Below are positions 55,604 to 64,000 of a stretch of DNA of 64,000 bases, piece after piece. The notes under the pieces were generated by a model that worked only from the letters and a program-made list of their open reading frames with translations, did no database searches and was not told the origin of the DNA. The translations under genes were made by a program, and so were the position numbers. This stretch comes from Colletes latitarsis (taxonomy: Eukaryota; Arthropoda; Insecta; Hymenoptera; Colletidae): contig NC_135134.1 of assembly GCF_051014445.1 (NCBI RefSeq), positions 22,757,672 to 22,821,671 on the forward strand. The letters are read 5' to 3'. Each line of letters starts with the position of its first letter. The stretch's first letter is position 1.

Positions 55604-58600
55604 TGCGAAAAATGCGAAAGTACGAGCCAGATGAGGGCAAATACCAGAACTAACCCAGACATAACCAGCCTTATCCTCTAAAATACTAATCGGAACCAGC
55701 TTTCATTGACTGTTTCAGTGTGGTACCACATTACTACGTGATCCAAGCCACAAAAAACCCAAGATATGGACAGCAAGTATACGAAAAATCCGAAAGTGCG
55801 AGCCAGATGAGGGCAAATACCAGAACTAACCCAGACATAACCAGCCTCATCCTCTAAAATACTAATCGGATCCAGCTTTCATTGACTGCTTCGGTGTGGT
55901 ACCGCATTACTACGCGATCCAAGCCACAAAAAACCCAAGATCTGGACAGCAAGTATGCGAAAAATGCGAAAGTATGTGCTAGATGATGGCAAATAGCAGA
56001 CCTAACCCAGGCATAACCTGTGTTCTCCACCAAAATATTAATCGGAACCAGCTTTTATTTCCTGTTTCAGTGTGGTACGATATTACTACATGATCCAAGG
56101 TAGAAAAAGCCCAGGATCTGGCAAACAAGTATGCGAAAAATGCGAAAGTACGAGCCAGATGAGTGCAAATACCAGAACTAACCCAGACATAACCAGCCAT
56201 ATCCTCTAAAATACTAATGGGATCCAGCTTTTTTTGACTGTTTCAGTGAGGTACCACATTACTACGTGATCCAATCCACAAAAAACCCAAGATCTGGACA
56301 GCAAGTATGCGAAAAATGCTAAGGTATGTGCTAGATGATGACAAATAGCGGACCTAACCCAGGCATAACCTGTGTTCTCCACTAAAATATTAATCGGAAC
56401 CAGCTTTTATTTCCTGTTTCAGTGTGGTACGATATTACTACATGATCCAAGGTAGAAAAAGCCCAGGGTCTGGCCAACAAGTATGCAAAAAATGCGAAAG
56501 TACCAGCCAGATGAGGGCAAATCCCAGAACTTACCCAGACATAACCGGCGTTATCCTCTAAAATATTAATCGCAACCAGGTTTAATTGACTGTTTCAGTG
56601 TGGTACCACATTACTACGTGGTCCGAGCCAGAAAAAGGCCAGGAGCTGGCCAACAAGTATGCGAAAAATGCGAAAGTACGAGCCAGATGAGAGCAAATAC
56701 CAGACCTAACCCAGACATAAGCGGCGTTATCCTCTAAAATATTAATCGCAACCAGGATTAATTGACTGTCTCAGTGTGGTACCACATTACTACGTGATCC
56801 AAGCCACAAAAAACCCAAGATCTGGACAGCAAGTATGCGAAAAATCCGAAAGTACGAGCCAGATGAGGGCAAATACCAGAACTAACCCAGACATAACCAG
56901 CCTCATCCTCTAAAATACTAATCGGAACCAGCTTTCATTGACTGTTTCGGTGTGGTACCGCATTATTACGTGATCCAAACCAGAAAAAGGCCAGGATCTG
57001 GCCAACAAGTATGCGAAAAATGCGAAAGTACGAGACATGTGGAGGGCAAATCCCGGACCTAAGCGAGACATAACCGGCGTTATCCTCTAAAATATTAATC
57101 GAAACCAGGATTAATTGACTGTTTCGGTGTGGTACCGCATTACTACGTGATCCAAACCAGAAAAAGGCCAGGATCTGGCCAACAAGTATGCGAAAAATGC
57201 GAAAGTACGAGCCAGATGAGGGCAAATACCAGAACTAACCCAGACATAACCAGCCTTATCCTCTACAATACTAATCGGAACCAGGATTAATTGACTGTTT
57301 CAGTGTGGTACCACATTACTACGTGATCCAAGCCACAAAAAACCCAAGATCTGGACAGCAAGTATGCGAAAAATGCGAAAGTACGAGCCAGATGAGGGCA
57401 AATACCAGAACTAACCCAGACATAACCAGCCTTATCCTCTAAAATACTAATCGGAACCAGATTTCATTGACTGTTTCAGTGTGGTACCACATTACTACGT
57501 GATCCAAACCAGAAAAATCCCAGGGTCTGGCCAGCAAGTATGCGAAAAATGCGAAAGTACGAGCCTGATGAGGGCAAATACCAGACCTAACCCAGACATA
57601 ACCGGCGTTAACCTCTAAAATATTAATCGCAACCTGGATTAATTGAATGTTTCAGTGTGGTACCACATTACTACGTGGTCCAAGCCAGAAAAAGGCCAGG
57701 ATCTGGCAAACAAGTATGCGAAAAATGCGAAAATACGAGCCAGATGAGTGCAAATACCAGAACTAACCTAGGCATAACGAGCCATATCCTTTAAAATACT
57801 AATCGGAACCAGCTTTCATTGACTGTTTCAGTGTGGTACCACATTACTACGTGATCCAAGCCACAAAAAACCCAAGATCTGGACAGCAAGTATGCGAAAA
57901 ATGCGAAAGTGTGTGCTAGATGATGGCAAATAGCAGACCTAACACAGGCATAACCTGTGTTCTCCACTATAATATTAATCGGAACCAGCTTTTATTGACT
58001 GTTTCAGTGTGGTACGATATTACTACATGATCCAGGGTAGAAAAAGCCCAGGGTCTGGCCAACAAGTATGCAAAAAATGCGTAAGTACCAGCCAGATGAG
58101 GGCAAATCCCACAACTTACCCAGACATAACCGGCGTTATCCTCTAAAATATTAATCGCAACCAGGTTTAATTGACTGTTTCAGTGTGGTACCACATTACT
58201 ACGTGGTCCAAGCCAGAAAAAGGCCAGGAGCTGGCCAACAAGTATGCGAAAAATGCGAAAGTACGAGCCAGATGAGGGCAAATACCAGAACTAACCCAGA
58301 CATAACCAGCCTTATCCTCTAAAATACTGATCGGAACCAGGATTAACTGACTGTCTCAGTGTGGTACCACATTACTACGTGATCCAAGCCACAAAAAACC
58401 CAAGATCTGGACAGCAAGTGTGCGAAAAATGCGAAAGTACGAGCCAGATGAGGGCAAATACCAGAACTAACCCAGACATAACCAGCCTTATCCTCTAAAA
58501 TACTAATCGGAACCAGCTTTCATTGACTGTTTCAGTGTGGTACCACATTACTACGTGATCCAAGCCACAAAAAACCCAAGCTATGGACAGCAAGTATACG

Positions 58601-58948
58601 AAAAATCCGAAAGTGCGAGCCAGATGAAGGCAAATACCAGAACTAACCCAGACATAACCAGCCTCATCCTCTAAAATAATAATCGGATCCAGCTTTCATT
58701 GACTGCTTCGGTGTGGTACCGCATTACTACGTGGTCCAAACCAGAAAAAGGCCAGGATCTGGCCAACAAGTATCCGAAAAACGCGAAAGTACGAGCCAGA
58801 TGGGGGCAAATACCAGAACTAACCCAGACATAACCAGCCTTATCCTCTAAAATACTAATCGGAACCAGGATTAATTGACTGTTTCAGTGTGGTACCACAT
58901 TACTACGTGGTCCAAGCCAGAAAAAGGCCAGGATCTCGCAAACAAGTA
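55604..58948 (+). repeat. 3345-bp B higher-order unit, copy 1 (19 monomers)
   Basis: This unit is repeated in tandem at 58949 and again at 62294. Offset is 3345 bp, or 19 monomers at 176.05 bp. The left limit is the first base after the mismatch 'gtgtgcg' (55601) against 'gtatgcg' (58946). Upstream of that, copy 1 has 'acccaagatctggacagc' while copies 2 and 3 are preceded by 'gccaggatctcgcaaac', which is the end of the preceding unit. Differences seen against copy 2 are c55697 (a59042) and t57259 (c60604). Confidence 0.92.
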
Positions 58949-61900
58949 TGCGAAAAATGCGAAAGTACGAGCCAGATGAGGGCAAATACCAGAACTAACC
59001 CAGACATAACCAGCCTTATCCTCTAAAATACTAATCGGAACAAGCTTTCATTGACTGTTTCAGTGTGGTACCACATTACTACGTGATCCAAGCCACAAAA
59101 AACCCAAGATATGGACAGCAAGTATACGAAAAATCCGAAAGTGCGAGCCAGATGAGGGCAAATACCAGAACTAACCCAGACATAACCAGCCTCATCCTCT
59201 AAAATACTAATCGGATCCAGCTTTCATTGACTGCTTCGGTGTGGTACCGCATTACTACGCGATCCAAGCCACAAAAAACCCAAGATCTGGACAGCAAGTA
59301 TGCGAAAAATGCGAAAGTATGTGCTAGATGATGGCAAATAGCAGACCTAACCCAGGCATAACCTGTGTTCTCCACCAAAATATTAATCGGAACCAGCTTT
59401 TATTTCCTGTTTCAGTGTGGTACGATATTACTACATGATCCAAGGTAGAAAAAGCCCAGGATCTGGCAAACAAGTATGCGAAAAATGCGAAAGTACGAGC
59501 CAGATGAGTGCAAATACCAGAACTAACCCAGACATAACCAGCCATATCCTCTAAAATACTAATGGGATCCAGCTTTTTTTGACTGTTTCAGTGAGGTACC
59601 ACATTACTACGTGATCCAATCCACAAAAAACCCAAGATCTGGACAGCAAGTATGCGAAAAATGCTAAGGTATGTGCTAGATGATGACAAATAGCGGACCT
59701 AACCCAGGCATAACCTGTGTTCTCCACTAAAATATTAATCGGAACCAGCTTTTATTTCCTGTTTCAGTGTGGTACGATATTACTACATGATCCAAGGTAG
59801 AAAAAGCCCAGGGTCTGGCCAACAAGTATGCAAAAAATGCGAAAGTACCAGCCAGATGAGGGCAAATCCCAGAACTTACCCAGACATAACCGGCGTTATC
59901 CTCTAAAATATTAATCGCAACCAGGTTTAATTGACTGTTTCAGTGTGGTACCACATTACTACGTGGTCCGAGCCAGAAAAAGGCCAGGAGCTGGCCAACA
60001 AGTATGCGAAAAATGCGAAAGTACGAGCCAGATGAGAGCAAATACCAGACCTAACCCAGACATAAGCGGCGTTATCCTCTAAAATATTAATCGCAACCAG
60101 GATTAATTGACTGTCTCAGTGTGGTACCACATTACTACGTGATCCAAGCCACAAAAAACCCAAGATCTGGACAGCAAGTATGCGAAAAATCCGAAAGTAC
60201 GAGCCAGATGAGGGCAAATACCAGAACTAACCCAGACATAACCAGCCTCATCCTCTAAAATACTAATCGGAACCAGCTTTCATTGACTGTTTCGGTGTGG
60301 TACCGCATTATTACGTGATCCAAACCAGAAAAAGGCCAGGATCTGGCCAACAAGTATGCGAAAAATGCGAAAGTACGAGACATGTGGAGGGCAAATCCCG
60401 GACCTAAGCGAGACATAACCGGCGTTATCCTCTAAAATATTAATCGAAACCAGGATTAATTGACTGTTTCGGTGTGGTACCGCATTACTACGTGATCCAA
60501 ACCAGAAAAAGGCCAGGATCTGGCCAACAAGTATGCGAAAAATGCGAAAGTACGAGCCAGATGAGGGCAAATACCAGAACTAACCCAGACATAACCAGCC
60601 TTACCCTCTACAATACTAATCGGAACCAGGATTAATTGACTGTTTCAGTGTGGTACCACATTACTACGTGATCCAAGCCACAAAAAACCCAAGATCTGGA
60701 CAGCAAGTATGCGAAAAATGCGAAAGTACGAGCCAGATGAGGGCAAATACCAGAACTAACCCAGACATAACCAGCCTTATCCTCTAAAATACTAATCGGA
60801 ACCAGATTTCATTGACTGTTTCAGTGTGGTACCACATTACTACGTGATCCAAACCAGAAAAATCCCAGGGTCTGGCCAGCAAGTATGCGAAAAATGCGAA
60901 AGTACGAGCCTGATGAGGGCAAATACCAGACCTAACCCAGACATAACCGGCGTTAACCTCTAAAATATTAATCGCAACCTGGATTAATTGAATGTTTCAG
61001 TGTGGTACCACATTACTACGTGGTCCAAGCCAGAAAAAGGCCAGGATCTGGCAAACAAGTATGCGAAAAATGCGAAAATACGAGCCAGATGAGTGCAAAT
61101 ACCAGAACTAACCTAGGCATAACGAGCCATATCCTTTAAAATACTAATCGGAACCAGCTTTCATTGACTGTTTCAGTGTGGTACCACATTACTACGTGAT
61201 CCAAGCCACAAAAAACCCAAGATCTGGACAGCAAGTATGCGAAAAATGCGAAAGTGTGTGCTAGATGATGGCAAATAGCAGACCTAACACAGGCATAACC
61301 TGTGTTCTCCACTATAATATTAATCGGAACCAGCTTTTATTGACTGTTTCAGTGTGGTACGATATTACTACATGATCCAGGGTAGAAAAAGCCCAGGGTC
61401 TGGCCAACAAGTATGCAAAAAATGCGTAAGTACCAGCCAGATGAGGGCAAATCCCACAACTTACCCAGACATAACCGGCGTTATCCTCTAAAATATTAAT
61501 CGCAACCAGGTTTAATTGACTGTTTCAGTGTGGTACCACATTACTACGTGGTCCAAGCCAGAAAAAGGCCAGGAGCTGGCCAACAAGTATGCGAAAAATG
61601 CGAAAGTACGAGCCAGATGAGGGCAAATACCAGAACTAACCCAGACATAACCAGCCTTATCCTCTAAAATACTGATCGGAACCAGGATTAACTGACTGTC
61701 TCAGTGTGGTACCACATTACTACGTGATCCAAGCCACAAAAAACCCAAGATCTGGACAGCAAGTGTGCGAAAAATGCGAAAGTACGAGCCAGATGAGGGC
61801 AAATACCAGAACTAACCCAGACATAACCAGCCTTATCCTCTAAAATACTAATCGGAACCAGCTTTCATTGACTGTTTCAGTGTGGTACCACATTACTACG

Positions 61901-62293
61901 TGATCCAAGCCACAAAAAACCCAAGCTATGGACAGCAAGTATACGAAAAATCCGAAAGTGCGAGCCAGATGAAGGCAAATACCAGAACTAACCCAGACAT
62001 AACCAGCCTCATCCTCTAAAATAATAATCGGATCCAGCTTTCATTGACTGCTTCGGTGTGGTACCGCATTACTACGTGGTCCAAACCAGAAAAAGGCCAG
62101 GATCTGGCCAACAAGTATCCGAAAAACGCGAAAGTACGAGCCAGATGGGGGCAAATACCAGAACTAACCCAGACATAACCAGCCTTATCCTCTAAAATAC
62201 TAATCGGAACCAGGATTAATTGACTGTTTCAGTGTGGTACCACATTACTACGTGGTCCAAGCCAGAAAAAGGCCAGGATCTCGCAAACAAGTA
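58949..62293 (+). repeat. 3345-bp B higher-order unit, copy 2 (19 monomers)
   Basis: This is a full-length second copy, near-identical to 55604-58948. It contains the same odd monomers, including 'aatgggatccagcttttttt' near 59560, 'gtgaggtaccac' near 59591 and the unusual 'cgttaacctct' near 60952. It ends with the same 'ggatctcgcaaacaagta' that closes copy 1. Confidence 0.92.
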
Positions 62294-64000
62294 TGCGAAA
62301 AATGCGAAAGTACGAGCCAGATGAGGGCAAATACCAGAACTAACCCAGACATAACCAGCCTTATCCTCTAAAATACTAATCGGAACAAGCTTTCATTGAC
62401 TGTTTCAGTGTGGTACCACATTACTACGTGATCCAAGCCACAAAAAACCCAAGATATGGACAGCAAGTATACGAAAAATCCGAAAGTGCGAGCCAGATGA
62501 GGGCAAATACCAGAACTAACCCAGACATAACCAGCCTCATCCTCTAAAATACTAATCGGATCCAGCTTTCATTGACTGCTTCGGTGTGGTACCGCATTAC
62601 TACGCGATCCAAGCCACAAAAAACCCAAGATCTGGACAGCAAGTATGCGAAAAATGCGAAAGTATGTGCTAGATGATGGCAAATAGCAGACCTAACCCAG
62701 GCATAACCTGTGTTCTCCACCAAAATATTAATCGGAACCAGCTTTTATTTCCTGTTTCAGTGTGGTACGATATTACTACATGATCCAAGGTAGAAAAAGC
62801 CCAGGATCTGGCAAACAAGTATGCGAAAAATGCGAAAGTACGAGCCAGATGAGTGCAAATACCAGAACTAACCCAGACATAACCGGCGTTATCCTCTAAA
62901 ATATTAATCGCAACCAGGTTTAATTGACTGTTTCAGTGTGGTACCACATTACTACGTGGTCCGAGCCAGAAAAAGGCCAGGAGCTGGCCAACAAGTATGC
63001 GAAAAATGCGAAAGTACGAGCCAGATGAGAGCAAATACCAGACCTAACCCAGACATAAGCGGCGTTATCCTCTAAAATATTGATCGCAACCAGGATTAAT
63101 TGACTGTCTCAGTGTGGTACCACATTACTACGTGATCCAAGCCACAAAAAACCCAAGATCTGGACAGCAAGTATGCGAAAAATGCGAAAGTACGAGCCAG
63201 ATGAGGGCAAATACCAGAACTAACCCAGACATAACCAGCCTCATCCTCTAAAATACTAATCGGAACCAGCTTTCATTGACTGTTTCGGTGTGGTACCGCA
63301 TTATTACGTGATCCAAACCAGAAAAAGGCCAGGATCTGGCCAACAAGTATGCGAAAAATGCGAAAGTACGAGACATGTGGAGGGCAAATCCCGGACCTAA
63401 GCGAGACATAACCGGCGTTATCCTCTAAAATATTAATCGAAACCAGGATTAATTGACTGTTTCGGTGTGGTACCGCATTACTACGTGATCCAAACCAGAA
63501 AAAGGCCAGGATCTGGCCAACAAGTATGCGAAAAATGCGAAAGTACGAGCCAGATGAGGGCAAATACCAGAACTAACCCAGACATAACCAGCCTTATCCT
63601 CTACAATACTAATCGGAACCAGGATTAATTGACTGTTTCAGTGTGGTCCCACATTACTACGTGATCCAAGCCACAAAAAACCCAAGATCTGGACAGCAAG
63701 TATGCGAAAAATGCGAAAGTACGAGCCAGATGAGGGCAAATACCAGAACTAACCCAGACATAACCAGCCTTATCCTCTAAAATACTAATCGGAACCAGCT
63801 TTCATTGACTGTTTCAGTGTGGTACCACATTACTACGTGATCCAAGCCACAAAAAACCCAAGATCTGGACAGCAAGTATGCGAAAAATGCGAAAGTGTGT
63901 GCTAGATGATGGCAAATAGCAGACCTAACACAGGCATAACCTGTGTTCTCCACTATAATATTAATCGGAACCAGCTTTTATTGACTGTTTCAGTGTGGTA
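62294..64000 (+). repeat. 3345-bp B higher-order unit, copy 3, with two 2-monomer deletions, cut by window end
   Basis: The offset to copy 2 is 3345 bp at the start. It drops to 2993 bp after about 62883 and to 2641 bp by 63946. Each step is 352 bp, exactly two monomers. At the first step 'cagacataacc' continues into 'ggcgttatcc' rather than 'agccatatcc'. The second lies near 63.78-63.86 kb, where the 'accagctttcattgac' monomer of copy 2 near 61.15 kb directly follows the position of 60.79 kb. The unit continues beyond the window. Confidence 0.85.

Larger units (their letters stand above)
1..64000 (+). repeat. Tandem satellite array, ~176-177 bp monomer, about 360 copies
   Basis: The same ~176-177 bp unit recurs end to end through the whole window. 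With the arbitrary phase 'agac(g/c)taaccc...', the first three monomers start at 1, 177 and 354. Nearly invariant blocks within each monomer are 'tatcctctaaaatatt', 'aattgactgtttc', 'ggtaccac', 'actacgtgatcc', 'aggatctggcc' and 'tatgcgaaaaatgcgaaagt'. Most differences are substitutions, with a few 1-9 bp indels. All copies I read lie in the same orientation, and no foreign sequence interrupts them. By general knowledge, nucleosome-length satellites with higher-order structure are usual at eukaryotic centromeres and pericentromeres, but placement here is inference. I do not recognise the family name. No gene is present, so every stretch over 300 bases is satellite. Confidence 0.97.
49721..64000 (+). 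repeat. Satellite superfamily B domain
   Basis: From 49721 rightwards the monomers switch to a different variant set. Typical marks are 'gtacgagccagatgagggc', 'aacccaagatctggacagc', 'ataccagaactaacccag', 'ataaccagccttatcc', 'aatactaatcggaaccagc' and 'gtggtaccgcattac'. A second recurring subtype has 'gtgctagatgatggcaaata' with 'taacctgtgttctcc' and 'gtacgatattactacatga'. The monomer length is still about 176 bp and the orientation is unchanged, so A and B descend from a common ancestor. B monomers look more alike than the A monomers of the 14.9-23.4 kb section. Confidence 0.85.

Noticed and set aside
587..63563. Dozens of 60-123 codon open frames, mostly on the minus strand, sharing peptide phrases such as FRIFRILVGQILGFFW (longest 53039-53410)
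   Set aside because: They are the same satellite read in one frame. A 177-bp monomer is 59 codons, so a frame that lacks stops in one copy lacks them in the next. They overlap on both strands, begin and end at fixed monomer positions, change frame with each 176-bp monomer, and have no promoter or codon signature. No CDS is supported.
1..64000. CENP-B box (nTTCGnnnnAnnCGGGn)
   Set aside because: No match seen on either strand. The nearest, the minus-strand TTCGCATTTTTCGCA block, lacks the central A and the last two G of CGGG.
1..64000. Degenerate telomeric repeats suggested by 'cctaacccagacctaacc'
   Set aside because: The motif occurs once or twice per 176-bp monomer as part of a longer unit. 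There are no tandem 6-7 bp repeats.
1..64000. CRISPR-like array, because of regular direct repeats
   Set aside because: The repeats are 176 bp with no unique spacers, and no cas genes are present. The similarity extends across the whole monomer.
1..64000. Repeated 'tacgtgatc' as a G-box-type (ACGTG) regulatory site
   Set aside because: The match is a five-base core that would occur in any homogenised repeat. No promoter or transcript unit is associated with it.

Overview
The whole 64 kb is one uninterrupted array of tandem satellite DNA. The basic monomer is about 176-177 bp, and about 360 copies lie head to tail, all in the same orientation wherever I looked. I see no protein-coding gene, RNA gene, transposon, CRISPR array or unique sequence. 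GC counted in the first monomer is 73 of 176 bases (about 41%). A nucleosome-sized, fully AT/GC-mixed satellite arranged in higher-order repeats (HORs) is typical of eukaryotic centromeric or pericentromeric heterochromatin. The sequence alone does not tell me plant from animal. I do not recognise the family. It is not human alpha satellite (171 bp), and by memory it does not resemble the Arabidopsis 178-bp, rice CentO or maize CentC repeats.

Layout. (1) 1-49720 is superfamily A, whose monomers typically carry 'agtatgagccagatgattgc' or close variants. It contains a fragment repeated 44.37 kb downstream (1-1080), two near-identical 6886-bp units (1081-7966 and 7967-14852), a stretch of more diverged, poorly ordered monomers (14853-23370), two related units of 6690 and 6504 bp (23371-30060 and 30061-36564), a nested 2112/4228-bp amplification (35201-44373), and a copy of the window's first ~5.3 kb (44374-49720). 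(2) 49721-64000 is superfamily B, whose monomers typically carry 'agtacgagccagatgagggc'. It starts with mixed monomers and short segmental duplications, then becomes a 3345-bp (19-monomer) HOR from 55604. The third copy of that HOR has lost two monomers twice.

The main interest is the record of array evolution: nested unequal-exchange products, an apparent gene-conversion tract carrying a B-type monomer into the A array, deletion-marked monomer variants that date events, and a conserved 12-bp perfect dyad (TGTGGTACCACA) with a 9-bp direct repeat inside the monomer. The many short open frames are by-products of a repeat whose length is often a multiple of three (177 = 3 x 59). I do not annotate any as a gene. 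All comparisons were made by eye, so mismatch counts are minima.
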